Assembly (NCBI RefSeq): GCF_025195085.2
Contig: NZ_JANAVY020000001.1
Span: forward strand, 248,001 to 312,000
DNA length: 64,000 nt
Direction: 5' to 3'
DNA from: Vibrio intestinalis
Lineage (GTDB): Bacteria > Pseudomonadota > Gammaproteobacteria > Enterobacterales > Vibrionaceae
Part shown: piece after piece, positions 37,087 to 46,028 of the stretch
Layout: every line of letters begins with the position of its first letter
Position numbering within the stretch: position 1 is the first letter of the stretch
Notes under the pieces: generated by a model
Seen by the model: the letters and a program-made list of their open reading frames with translations, nothing else
Told to the model about the DNA's origin: nothing
The model's database searches: none
Made by a program: the position numbers and the translations under genes

Positions 37087-37113
37087 AAGGGCCTAGCTAT
37101 TCGCTAGGCCTTT
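37087..37113. terminator. Bidirectional terminator, chemoreceptor versus NUDIX gene
   Basis: Stem GGCCTAGC / GCTAGGCC with loop TATTC. T-runs are present on both sides (stronger on the minus strand: CCTTTTT). It overlaps the last codons of the minus-strand gene. Confidence 0.85.
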
Positions 37114-38540
37114 GAAGGTTTATATACCGCTGAAAGTGTAAACAGAGCAACTAATGTTGGCCATCTAAACGCTTCAACTAATAAAGAATGAAAATTGCTG
37201 CTGCTGACTAAAGACTGGATTTGGCCAAGTAGCATATAACCCACCACTAGCCCCACTACTGTTAGCAATAAATGGCCTCGGCTCATTGTTACCTCGCTCG
37301 GTAACACTCTTGACGCAATGAACAGACTCACAAGCGTCGCAGACAAATACATAAAGTTTGGCGTTGGCCAAAGCATTAACATTACACCGCTAACCAAAAC
37401 TAACAGCGCCCAAGTCCCTTTACTTTGCGTAACGGAAAAGCCAATTTTAGGGTCTTTTTCTACTCGGATTATGTGCCATGCGCACAACCAGCCGAGTACC
37501 GCGCCAACCAAAAGATCAATCAAGAATGCGCTGCCACTATAGAACTGTGCCAAACCAAGCCACACAGCAAACACGGTTACCAGTGCACTTTGGCGATTCC
37601 AACCCCAACCCAGTTGATGCCACACTAATACCACCACAGCGGCCCATAAGGCCAAGGCGACGTTAGGTAAACTAAAACCGACTTGCTCACTCAAATGTAA
37701 ACTTGGCATGTAAACATGCGGCGCGGGTAGTTGAACACCTTGCTGCGCGACCATTGCCATAAGCACCGTCACGCCAATGGTGAAGATCAGCTTAAAGCCA
37801 AATCCTCGACCAAATTGAGCGAAGACCACAGGCAACAAAAACAGCAACCACCAAGGAGATGCAAGCTCTAAACCAGTTAAAATAAGGACATCCATCAAAG
37901 AAGCTAACCCTGCCGGCAATTGTTGGATTGTGTTTTTCAGCGCTGTGAGCCAACCAAGCTCTACTTGATGAAAACTTGGGGCAGCGTCAAACAGATTTGC
38001 TACGTACTGCACTGGTTGATTAGAAGCAGCCTGAAAAGCAGTTAAAACCGTCCCCCACTCTTGTGGGTAACGATATTGACTTGCATCGACTTGGCTTGGC
38101 TCAATCAACTTAGCCGCTGAAGTTTCTATACCGTAATGCGGAGCAAACCAAATCGGCAACGATTTCGCACCATTAAAATCTTGCTGACTAAACGCGATGA
38201 TGTCGGAATCTGATTGGCAATCGAAATAAACTGCCTGCGGCGTACGAGCCAGTTCTTTACCTACTGTTACTACCAATCCTGTTTCTTCCCACGCTTCGCG
38301 CTGCGCGGTTTCTTGGGGTGTTTCTGCGCCATCAATCGTGCCGGCAGGTAATGAGGTTCTTTGGGTAAGAATCTCATCCACCATCACCAAACGGTTGTCG
38401 GCCTTTATTATACAAACCGCGCCCTTTATCCCTGTTTCAGCCTGCAATGGCAGAGCCATCCACAAGCAAACCAAAAAGCTAAATATAATTCGACCTAGCA
38501 AAATTCTCTTCTCACTGACTGGGTTGTTCTGATTAAGCAA
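37104..38540 (-). CDS. Exported NUDIX hydrolase fused to a degenerate PAP2-like membrane domain
   Basis: 478 residues. An N-terminal hydrophobic signal (IIFSFLVCLWMALPLQAE) precedes a complete Nudix box, residues 67-89 (GTIDGAE, REAWEETGL), so the hydrolase domain is predicted periplasmic. From about residue 210 there are several transmembrane helices laid out like PAP2 phosphatases. The three PAP2 catalytic motifs have lost key residues: QLPAPHVY for the RP motif, SLPNVA (290-295) for PSGH, and AQFYSGSAFLIDLLVGAVLG (331-350) for SRxxxGxHxxxDxxxG. The Nudix half may act on an exported pyrophosphate; the membrane half is probably non-catalytic. TTG start within the end of the GNAT gene (8-base overlap), so translation is coupled. 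Confidence 0.78.
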   Translation of the reverse strand: MLNQNNPVSEKRILLGRIIFSFLVCLWMALPLQAETGIKGAVCIIKADNRLVMVDEILTQRTSLPAGTIDGAETPQETAQREAWEETGLVVTVGKELARTPQAVYFDCQSDSDIIAFSQQDFNGAKSLPIWFAPHYGIETSAAKLIEPSQVDASQYRYPQEWGTVLTAFQAASNQPVQYVANLFDAAPSFHQVELGWLTALKNTIQQLPAGLASLMDVLILTGLELASPWWLLFLLPVVFAQFGRGFGFKLIFTIGVTVLMAMVAQQGVQLPAPHVYMPSLHLSEQVGFSLPNVALALWAAVVVLVWHQLGWGWNRQSALVTVFAVWLGLAQFYSGSAFLIDLLVGAVLGWLCAWHIIRVEKDPKIGFSVTQSKGTWALLVLVSGVMLMLWPTPNFMYLSATLVSLFIASRVLPSEVTMSRGHLLLTVVGLVVGYMLLGQIQSLVSSSNFHSLLVEAFRWPTLVALFTLSAVYKPSKA

Positions 38541-39009
38541 TAGGTTTTCTTAACCAATGAATATGATGGCTAAAGCCACTATCAAAATAAAACTCACACG
38601 CTCCCTGATTAAAGTGCCACACCTCGACGAACACTTCTTTTACGCCATATTCACTAAAGCGTTGCTCTAATGTCTGATATAACGCGTTCGCAATGCCTTT
38701 ACCGCGATAACTAGGGCTGACGTACAACTCATCAACACTGCCCATTTGTACCGGTTGGCTCACTGTCGAAATCAACTCACAAAAATGCCCAGTAATGAAG
38801 CCAACAATCTCATCATTGATTTTCGCAACAAACACCAAACAATCTGGGTTATCCAAATAGCGAGCGATACTTTTTTCCTGCTCAATTTCCTCTGCGGTTT
38901 TAAAGCTATCAGGCGCTTGCAGGTGATGCTCATGATGCAGCTCGTACATGAGGTCATTGAGCATTTCCAAATCATTACATTGGGCAGGAAGAATTAATGG
39001 TACTGGCAT
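38533..39009 (-). CDS. GNAT-family N-acetyltransferase
   Basis: 158 residues from the ATG at 39009 (MPVPLILPAQCND). An upstream GTG in the same frame at 39087 is possible, and no ribosome site clearly decides. GNAT core: VFVAKINDEIVGFITGHF, then ELYVSPSYRGKGIANALYQTLE (motif A, acetyl-CoA loop RGKGIA) and VEVWHFNQGACEFYFDSGF (motif B). The acceptor is unknown. Its stop overlaps the start of the NUDIX-PAP2 gene by 8 bases, so the two are probably one operon. Confidence 0.85.
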   Translation of the reverse strand: MPVPLILPAQCNDLEMLNDLMYELHHEHHLQAPDSFKTAEEIEQEKSIARYLDNPDCLVFVAKINDEIVGFITGHFCELISTVSQPVQMGSVDELYVSPSYRGKGIANALYQTLEQRFSEYGVKEVFVEVWHFNQGACEFYFDSGFSHHIHWLRKPIA

Positions 39010-39293
39010 GATAAGTCGCGTATGAAATAAAACATTAGTTTGAGTGGTCACGCTCACACAATCAATAGAATACGACGGTTTTTTCACGCTACATTCAAAT
39101 GCGGCAGCAATATCTCATCAATGATGCGACGCACACTGCCAATCAAGGGCTCCCAAGCGGCATACTGTACGCAATTCAACCAACGAATAGGCAAAAGTGT
39201 GCGCTTGAGACGCAGTTCTTAAATACACTAGCTGACAATCCATGCTGCGCGGTCTAGCATGAGGCCAACTTCATATCGAACTTCGTAGAAAAC

Positions 39294-40109
39294 ATGGAAC
39301 GCTGCAATACTTTTACTCGTCGAGCTTTACTCGCTATCGCAACAGGTGCGGTGCTTTTAGCAACAGGATGTTCATCGAACCCAGAAAACGATCCTTCCCA
39401 TCTGACTTATCCGCCAATCAAATACACAACATACACATCAGATGGTGACGTGCTGATCGACAGTTATAACGTCGTTCGTGGTGCCATTACTAATAATCGC
39501 TGGCTACCACTGAGCGAAACCAGTGAGATTAACCAGCAGCTAGATTCGCTCTTTCCTGAGCTGGAACAGACGTCCGTTTTAAGTTTTGAAGATCTCGCAA
39601 CATCACAGTTTCACGATTCGGTAGAACAACTGGTTAAAAGCTTCAGTTGTGAGCTATACGCAAGCCAGCAGAGTACCGATTCTGTTCAAGCCTGTCCGCC
39701 AAGTAATGACCTTGCAGCCAACGGCCTTAGCTACCTACCCTTTCATAAAGGCGCAAGGTTTGAACAACGCTTAGCGGTGCAGACCCTCAATGCCACTCAA
39801 GATATGGAAATGGATCTGTTTCTAAAAAGTGGAGCAGAAAAATCACTCGAAAGCCTTTGGGGTGCGGTTCATACGCTTGGCCAATTTAACAGCAGCACAT
39901 TAAGCCCGAACAATCTGGTGCTGACCATTAATATGAACGTTCATAAAAGATTCAATGAAGCATCGACTTGGCAGCCGATGCACAGCGCGCCGCTAATTTT
40001 CTTCGTCGCACTGCCAAGTGTTGAGGAGCTATTGGCGCAAAGTAATGAAATTACCGCAATGCAATATGCTTACGATCACGCTAAATTACTGATGGTTGAT
40101 AGCCGTTAG
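39294..40109 (+). CDS. Lipoprotein of unknown function
   Basis: 271 residues. It has a twin-Arg-containing basic N-terminus (TRRALLAIATGA) and a clear lipobox LLATGC, so it is an exported lipoprotein. The mature part is acidic, about 250 residues, without repeats or a domain I can name; two cysteines (in FSCELYA and VQACPP) could form a disulfide. It is monocistronic, with a strong palindromic terminator downstream. I do not recognise the family. Confidence 0.7.
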   Translation: MERCNTFTRRALLAIATGAVLLATGCSSNPENDPSHLTYPPIKYTTYTSDGDVLIDSYNVVRGAITNNRWLPLSETSEINQQLDSLFPELEQTSVLSFEDLATSQFHDSVEQLVKSFSCELYASQQSTDSVQACPPSNDLAANGLSYLPFHKGARFEQRLAVQTLNATQDMEMDLFLKSGAEKSLESLWGAVHTLGQFNSSTLSPNNLVLTINMNVHKRFNEASTWQPMHSAPLIFFVALPSVEELLAQSNEITAMQYAYDHAKLLMVDSR

Positions 40110-40135
40110 GCCAACAGCCGTTATCTTAACCACTG

Positions 40136-40161
40136 AAAAGGAGCTCAATTGAGCTCCTTTT
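40136..40161. terminator. Bidirectional palindromic terminator
   Basis: A perfect 26-base palindrome whose half is AAAAGGAGCTCAA; A-run and T-run on either side serve both the lipoprotein gene and the convergent HD-GYP gene. Confidence 0.9.
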
Positions 40162-40197
40162 TACTATTTTTCTATTTAGCCAGCTACTCTCAGCCCT

Positions 40198-43100
40198 TTA
40201 CGCCGACACGGCAGTATGGACGTACTTTGTTATGTCAACCTCGTCGATTTGCTCCGGCGGTAAATACTTATCGGCATACTGCTTGAATCCGCCACTGGTT
40301 AAAAACAGCATAAACAAGTCTTTATCTATGTGATTGTCATTTGCCATATGGCTTAAAATATCAATCGCCACGCTGAGCGGCTTGGCCTTTTTATATGGCC
40401 TATCTGCCGCCGTGAGCGCTTCAAATACATCTGCAATCACCAAAATTCTCTCTGGGATAGACAGTTGTTCAGCGGTCAGTTTACGTGGATACCCCTTGCC
40501 ATCGAGTGTTTCATGGTGAGTAGACGCATAGCGCGGTACTTTTGATAACTCAGGCGGGAATGGCAGCGCTTCAAGCATTTTAATGCCACTGATCATATGC
40601 TCATTTATCTTGAATCTATCCTCAGCGGTCAATGTGCCGCGAGAAATCGACAAGTTATAAATTTCACCATAGTTATATTGATGCTCTGGCACATCCATTT
40701 TAATGCCGTGGTTAGGGTCAAACTCCATTGGCCTAACTCGGTCAATAATATGCTCAGGTTTATCAGCCAATAGTGATTCCTCTACAGGCAGTGGACCTTG
40801 AGGGGGTATTCGAACCAGTTCTTCACAAGGTGATAAGCCAAGGCGATTATCAAAATGGCGCATCCACGTTTGGCTAGCAATATGTTTGATTCGTTCGACT
40901 TTATCGTCGCTCATGAACTCTCCGCCCACATTGGCATTGGCGATGAACTCAAAATCTTGCTGTAACTGGGCTTGTTTTTGATGCAATGTCTCAAACGCTT
41001 GTGCTTTATCCACCTCCCCTTGCATCACGCTACGCAGATATTCAATCTCGGCATCGCGCCATAGCACTTCAAAACGCGTACGAATCTCATGAATTCGATT
41101 GTAGTTAGCTTCTAGCTTAGTGCCTTTATCCACCACATGCTCTGGTGTGGTGATCTTACCGCAGTCATGTAACCATGCGGCTATTCTGAACTCTCGGCGC
41201 TCATCATCATTGGCAAAACGGAAATCTTTGAACTTATCAGCATTTGAATCTTCGGCAATTTTCGCCAACATCATGCCTAGCTCAGGCACACGATTACAGT
41301 GACCAGCTGTGTATGGTGACTTGTCATCGATCGCTTGTGCAATTAAGCGAATGAAGGCCTCAACGAATGCTTCTCGATCTTGTTGGTGGCGCTCAATTTC
41401 TTGCACCATTTCTCGCATAGAAACAGAAAGCTCATGCACTTCTTTAATTCGAGATTTCACGCCCGTCACTTCTTTGAATCGGCGCTGCTTAATTTTCAGT
41501 GTTTCTTCTCGTAAGCGTGTTACTGGCCTAACAATTGGCGAACCAAACAGCCAAGCGACTGGCAAGAAGACCATCATGACCAACACAGTAAAGCCGACTG
41601 ACTTCATCAGCCGTGCAATAACTTGATGGGTAATCACCTCACTTGGAATCACAACCGCAAAGTATTCCTGCGAGCCGCTGCTTGATACTGGCGTAACGTA
41701 AAAGAATTGCTGTTTATCCTCTAACTGAATCACTCGGTTGTGTTGGCTACGAGTTTGCGCCATTTGATACAAATCGGCATAAGGCACAAAACCGCCGCGA
41801 GAGACGTTTTGATCAAGCCACTTACTTTGCATCGCCTTGTGTTGCAACGGCGTCACCTTTTGCAGTGCATCGCGAATGATCGGAATCACTTGGGCAAATT
41901 GAGGTTGAACAAACAGATAAAATGGCACCGTCTCTAGATCAATCAATTTACCTACCGAAAAGGCATCACTGTTACTCACACCGCGCATTTCAGCCAAGGT
42001 CAGATAACTGTCGACCACATAACGCACCTCGCCACTGAGCAGCGCTTCACTGGCTTGCTCGAATGAATCTACACTAACAATATTGGTTGCAGGATAAAGC
42101 TGATGTAACAGCTGCTCGATTCCTCGCCCTTTTACTACGGCTACTTTATGCGGCTGCAAACCAAGCCCACTCACTGGTAGTTCATGTTGAGCTAAAGCGC
42201 TGACACCGAGGGATGCGGAATAGAGCCTCACACGATCAGCGGTGTGGCCACTAGTTAAGCTGGTTGCCGAATGAATCACATCTAGCTCGCCATTTTCAAA
42301 TCGTTTAACGAGCTGCTGGGAGTTAAAGCCATTCACAAACTCGAACTTGATTCCGGTCATTTTGCTGACCACCGCTAGCAGTTCGATCGAATAACCTTGC
42401 GGTTCACCTGCATTAGCAAAGTCATAAGGGCCCCATGCATTTTGGTTCGACACTTTTAGCGGCGGTAGCGACTCTATCAACGCTTGCTGCTTTGCAGACA
42501 ACGCCATTGGTTCGGAACGTGGGATTCTAATTTGCGCCTGTTGCGGCTGATTAGACGCTATCACTTCACCACTTTGGGTAAACAAGAACGCTTCAATACC
42601 TTTGTTTTCATCGATACCCAGTGCTTCTGAGCTGATTTTTGAACTCACTGATGAAAGAACAATGTCTACCCCAATCACTGCTTGATTGCTGCGGGTTGAA
42701 TAAGTCTGGCCGGTGATTTTGAGATGTTTAAATAGATAGGGTTCGGTTTTATACACGTCAGATTCACTAGCGGAAGCAAACCAAGGCCGTTGCGTAGGGT
42801 AATAGTTGCTGCTTTCAGAAGTCATACGAGTGCGTTGAAATGATTCAGTAAAATATTCAGTGGTACGAACTCGCTCTCCTCGTTCGCTCCATATCTTAAT
42901 GATCACCCAGCGGTCTTGCTCAGATGCCATGATCCGCTCTCGCACAATGGGTGATGAATCCAAATTAATTATCTGATAAAAATCTTCAAACTCATTCCCG
43001 TAATAAAGGCTATAAAAAAGTGGATTGTCGGAAAGGACTTGAACAAAAATATCGCGAATATCCTCTTCACTGAATTGGTGCCCAGCGGCGACAGATACAC

Positions 43101-43335
43101 TGCGCAAAATACGCGCACTGCTCGTCGCGTTCACTTCAATTTGCTGAATGTATTCACTGATCTCCGCACTTGCCATCGTCAGCTTGGAGAGCACATGCTC
43201 TTCAGACATTTGCCGACCAAAATAATATTGCAGACTGATCGCGAAAGTGGCAGTTAATACAGTAGCGAATATAAACATGCTACCGACAGTAAAGCGAATA
43301 GAAAACTTTCGAGCCGAACTTGACGTTTGGGTCAT
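40198..43335 (-). CDS. Two-sensor HD-GYP cyclic-di-GMP phosphodiesterase-like protein
   Basis: 1045 residues from the ATG at 43335 (GGAGGG nine bases upstream). Order: transmembrane helix (about 15-40); a dCACHE-like periplasmic domain (45-275); a solute-binding-protein-like domain, SBP_bac_3 type (290-510: GYSIELLAVVSKMTGI, FENGELDVIHSAT); transmembrane helix (575-600); HAMP; and an HD-GYP domain with HDCGKI (723-728) and HHETLDGKGYP (940-950), RPYKK. It should hydrolyse cyclic di-GMP in response to periplasmic ligands. About 225 residues separate the HD and GYP motifs against roughly 65 usually, so there is an insertion of about 160 residues inside the catalytic domain. Confidence 0.88.
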   Translation of the reverse strand: MTQTSSSARKFSIRFTVGSMFIFATVLTATFAISLQYYFGRQMSEEHVLSKLTMASAEISEYIQQIEVNATSSARILRSVSVAAGHQFSEEDIRDIFVQVLSDNPLFYSLYYGNEFEDFYQIINLDSSPIVRERIMASEQDRWVIIKIWSERGERVRTTEYFTESFQRTRMTSESSNYYPTQRPWFASASESDVYKTEPYLFKHLKITGQTYSTRSNQAVIGVDIVLSSVSSKISSEALGIDENKGIEAFLFTQSGEVIASNQPQQAQIRIPRSEPMALSAKQQALIESLPPLKVSNQNAWGPYDFANAGEPQGYSIELLAVVSKMTGIKFEFVNGFNSQQLVKRFENGELDVIHSATSLTSGHTADRVRLYSASLGVSALAQHELPVSGLGLQPHKVAVVKGRGIEQLLHQLYPATNIVSVDSFEQASEALLSGEVRYVVDSYLTLAEMRGVSNSDAFSVGKLIDLETVPFYLFVQPQFAQVIPIIRDALQKVTPLQHKAMQSKWLDQNVSRGGFVPYADLYQMAQTRSQHNRVIQLEDKQQFFYVTPVSSSGSQEYFAVVIPSEVITHQVIARLMKSVGFTVLVMMVFLPVAWLFGSPIVRPVTRLREETLKIKQRRFKEVTGVKSRIKEVHELSVSMREMVQEIERHQQDREAFVEAFIRLIAQAIDDKSPYTAGHCNRVPELGMMLAKIAEDSNADKFKDFRFANDDERREFRIAAWLHDCGKITTPEHVVDKGTKLEANYNRIHEIRTRFEVLWRDAEIEYLRSVMQGEVDKAQAFETLHQKQAQLQQDFEFIANANVGGEFMSDDKVERIKHIASQTWMRHFDNRLGLSPCEELVRIPPQGPLPVEESLLADKPEHIIDRVRPMEFDPNHGIKMDVPEHQYNYGEIYNLSISRGTLTAEDRFKINEHMISGIKMLEALPFPPELSKVPRYASTHHETLDGKGYPRKLTAEQLSIPERILVIADVFEALTAADRPYKKAKPLSVAIDILSHMANDNHIDKDLFMLFLTSGGFKQYADKYLPPEQIDEVDITKYVHTAVSA

Positions 43336-43641
43336 CAACTATGCCCTCCTTTGGCATCTTTTCGGGAGGTTGCTTGTTGCACTGAACTCGCTGTTATATT
43401 TTATTTTTTCCGAGTCAGTGATAAATCTCAGGCTTACACATCCATATCAGCCTGTATTCATAACTATAGAACTAATTCAGTATTGAACCGTATGCACAAA
43501 AGTTCAACACAACATCTTCTAAAACTTAATACTAATTGTAACAAAAGTGTCATATAACACCTTTTCCTGAAATCGCGGCGTGATTGTCAGCATTATTTTT
43601 AGAGTTTATACTCTAACTTTACAATCAATAAGAATCGCGCT
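43336..43641. other. Intergenic region between divergent HD-GYP and efflux operon
   Basis: 306 bases carrying promoters for both directions. Short open frames seen here have no ribosome site and no recognisable protein features. No regulator-gene fragment or known operator was recognised. Confidence 0.45.
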
Positions 43642-45051
43642 ATGAAACTGCGTAAACTTTCACTATTGGTCAGTTGTTTAGGCCTCTGGGTACCCACAAC
43701 CTATGCGGCACAAATCAGCTTTGATGAAGCATGGCAACTGTTGCAACAAGACAACAACTCGCTAGCCGCGCAGCGAGCCAACGTCGAACGTTACCAACAT
43801 TTAGAAAATGCAACTGACAACCTAGATTTACCTCAGTTATCCATCGGCGCAAACTACACCCGCTTAGACCAAGATGTCACAGTATCGGGCGAGCAACTCT
43901 TTGACAGCACAGGCGCACATCTGCCTGCGCTTCCTCCCCAGCTGTCTCCGATCTTAGCCGCACTTGGTGCGACAACCTCTACCATTACCGAGCGCGATAT
44001 ATTTACCTCATCCATTCGTGCAATTTGGCCTATCTTTACTGGCGGCCGTATCAGCGCAGCGCAATCGGCGGCACAAGGCAAGACAGAGCAAGCGCACAGC
44101 GAACTAGCCATGGAAACTCAAGCGCGCTACGAAGACCTAAGCAAATACTATTTCAGTGTGTTGCTAGCAAAAGAGGTGGTGCAAACCCGTGCATTAGTTG
44201 AACAAGGTTTAACTCAGCATAGAGACAACGCGCTCAAGCTAGAACAGCAAGGTCAAATTGCTCGTGTAGAGCGTTTACAAGCAGAGGCCGCGCTCGATAA
44301 AGCCAAAGTTGAAACCAAAAAAGCACAAAAGAGCTTAGAGATTGCGCAGTCAGCGCTAACTAAAGTCCTCAACCAACCTCAACCGGTAGAGCCAAGAGAT
44401 ACCCTGTTCATCAACCAACATTTGCCTGCTTTGACCGCTTTTGTTGAACAAACTTTAGCGACTTACCCTGGTCTTGCCTTACTGGACGCAAAAGAGAAAC
44501 AAGCGCACAGCTTAATCAAAGCGGAGAAAGGTAAGTTCTACCCAGAAGTCTATTTGTACGGTGATTACAGCTTGCATGAAGATGAGTCACTGGCGGCGCA
44601 GATGAAGCCGGATTGGATGGTTGGTGTTGGGGTAAACATTCCTCTTATAGAATCAACTGGTCGAAGTGAACAGCTCAAAGCAGCGCACAGTGCGGTTAGC
44701 CAAGTGAAATACCTAAAAGCGCAAGCTAAACAAGACCTCGCGGTGTTGGTTCAAAAAACCTATCTAGAAGCGCAGCAAGCACAAGAAGAAGCCATAGGTC
44801 TGAAGTCCAGTCTGCGTTTAGCCCAAGAGAATCTCAGCTTGAGACAAAAAGCTTTCTCGCAAGGGCTATCAACCTCAACTGACGTTGTCGATGCACAGCT
44901 CTACTTAGCCAGCATTCAAACTCAGCGCTCGGCCGCCAGCTTTAACTATCTAATTTCACTCTCCAAGCTGCTTGCACTTTCAAGCCAGATGGACAGTTTC
45001 CCTCAATATCAACATAAAGCGATGACAACCCAAAGCGGTAAGGAACAATGA
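43642..45051 (+). CDS. TolC-family outer-membrane efflux protein
   Basis: 469 residues. Signal peptide (ends TYAAQ); two OEP repeats, with ISFDEAWQLLQQDNNSLAAQRANVER and LWP-type IWPIFTGGRISAAQSAAQGK in pieces (FTGGRISAA), and in the second half GVGVNIPLIESTGR and QAQEEAIGLKSSL. It forms the outer-membrane channel of a tripartite efflux pump. Its stop overlaps the next gene's start (ATGATGA), so it heads a translationally coupled four-gene operon. Confidence 0.9.
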   Translation: MKLRKLSLLVSCLGLWVPTTYAAQISFDEAWQLLQQDNNSLAAQRANVERYQHLENATDNLDLPQLSIGANYTRLDQDVTVSGEQLFDSTGAHLPALPPQLSPILAALGATTSTITERDIFTSSIRAIWPIFTGGRISAAQSAAQGKTEQAHSELAMETQARYEDLSKYYFSVLLAKEVVQTRALVEQGLTQHRDNALKLEQQGQIARVERLQAEAALDKAKVETKKAQKSLEIAQSALTKVLNQPQPVEPRDTLFINQHLPALTAFVEQTLATYPGLALLDAKEKQAHSLIKAEKGKFYPEVYLYGDYSLHEDESLAAQMKPDWMVGVGVNIPLIESTGRSEQLKAAHSAVSQVKYLKAQAKQDLAVLVQKTYLEAQQAQEEAIGLKSSLRLAQENLSLRQKAFSQGLSTSTDVVDAQLYLASIQTQRSAASFNYLISLSKLLALSSQMDSFPQYQHKAMTTQSGKEQ

Positions 45052-46028
45052 TGAAAAACGCTAAAAAACTGTTACTTTCAGCCACGGCGATCGCGATTAC
45101 TTCATGGGTTGGATACAGCTTCTACCAAGCATATCAACCAAAACCAATTCGCCTGCAAGGCCAAATTGAATCGCAGCAATACAGCATTTCCTCTAAAGTT
45201 GCAGGGCGAATTGATCAAGTCTTGGTGAGAAAAGGTGACATCGTCACAAAAGACCAGCTTATTTTTACCCTGCATAGCCCTGAAATTGAAGCCAAACTTG
45301 AGCAAGCTAAAGCAGGAGAAAAAGCAGCAGACGCACTGGCAAAAGAAGCTGAAAAAGGGGCTCGCGCGCAACAAATTCAAGCCGCTAAAGACCAATGGCA
45401 AAAAGCCAAAGCGGCATCCAGCCTAATGGAAAAAACCTTCTTGCGCGTTAACAACCTATTTAAAGATGGCGTGGTTGCTGAGCAAAAACGTGATGAGGCC
45501 AAAACTCAATGGCAAGCAGCAAAATATACTGAAAGCGCTGCTTATCAGATGTATCAAATGGCCAAAGAAGGTGCGCGAGATGAAACCAAACTCGCAGCAG
45601 CGCAAAAAGCGCTTATGGCCGCTGGTGCAGTAGCGGAAGTAGAAGCCTACGCCGCAGATACCCAGATTAAGAGTTGGTTTAACGGCGAAGTATCTCAAGT
45701 ATTACTGCAAAGCGGCGAACTTGCACCACAAGGTTTCCCTGTTGTCACCGTAGTGGATACCAAAGACTCATGGGCCGTATTCAATGTGCGCGAAGATTGG
45801 CTAAAGCACTTTAACAAAGGCAGCGTATTCAAAGCATATTTGCCAGCACTGGATAAGTCGATTGAATTTAAAGTCAATCACATCGCTGTAATGGGTGACT
45901 TCGCCACATGGCGTTCAACTGATGCCTCACAAGGTTTTGATCTAAGAACCTTCGAGGTTGAAGCGCGCCCAACTCAGCCGCAACCTGAACTGCGTATGGG
46001 CATGAGCTTAGCGGTTGAAATTCAATGA
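45048..46028 (+). CDS. HlyD-family membrane fusion (periplasmic adaptor) protein
   Basis: 326 residues. One N-terminal transmembrane helix (LLLSATAIAITSWVGYSF); lipoyl halves GQIESQQYSISSKVAGRIDQVLV and IKSWFNGEVSQVLLQSGELA in pieces; between them a long alpha-hairpin rich in Lys/Ala/Gln. A beta-barrel domain follows. It bridges the inner-membrane permeases and the TolC-like duct, most like YbhG/YhiI adaptors used by ABC-2 exporters. It overlaps both neighbours by 4 bases. Confidence 0.9.
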   Translation: MMKNAKKLLLSATAIAITSWVGYSFYQAYQPKPIRLQGQIESQQYSISSKVAGRIDQVLVRKGDIVTKDQLIFTLHSPEIEAKLEQAKAGEKAADALAKEAEKGARAQQIQAAKDQWQKAKAASSLMEKTFLRVNNLFKDGVVAEQKRDEAKTQWQAAKYTESAAYQMYQMAKEGARDETKLAAAQKALMAAGAVAEVEAYAADTQIKSWFNGEVSQVLLQSGELAPQGFPVVTVVDTKDSWAVFNVREDWLKHFNKGSVFKAYLPALDKSIEFKVNHIAVMGDFATWRSTDASQGFDLRTFEVEARPTQPQPELRMGMSLAVEIQ

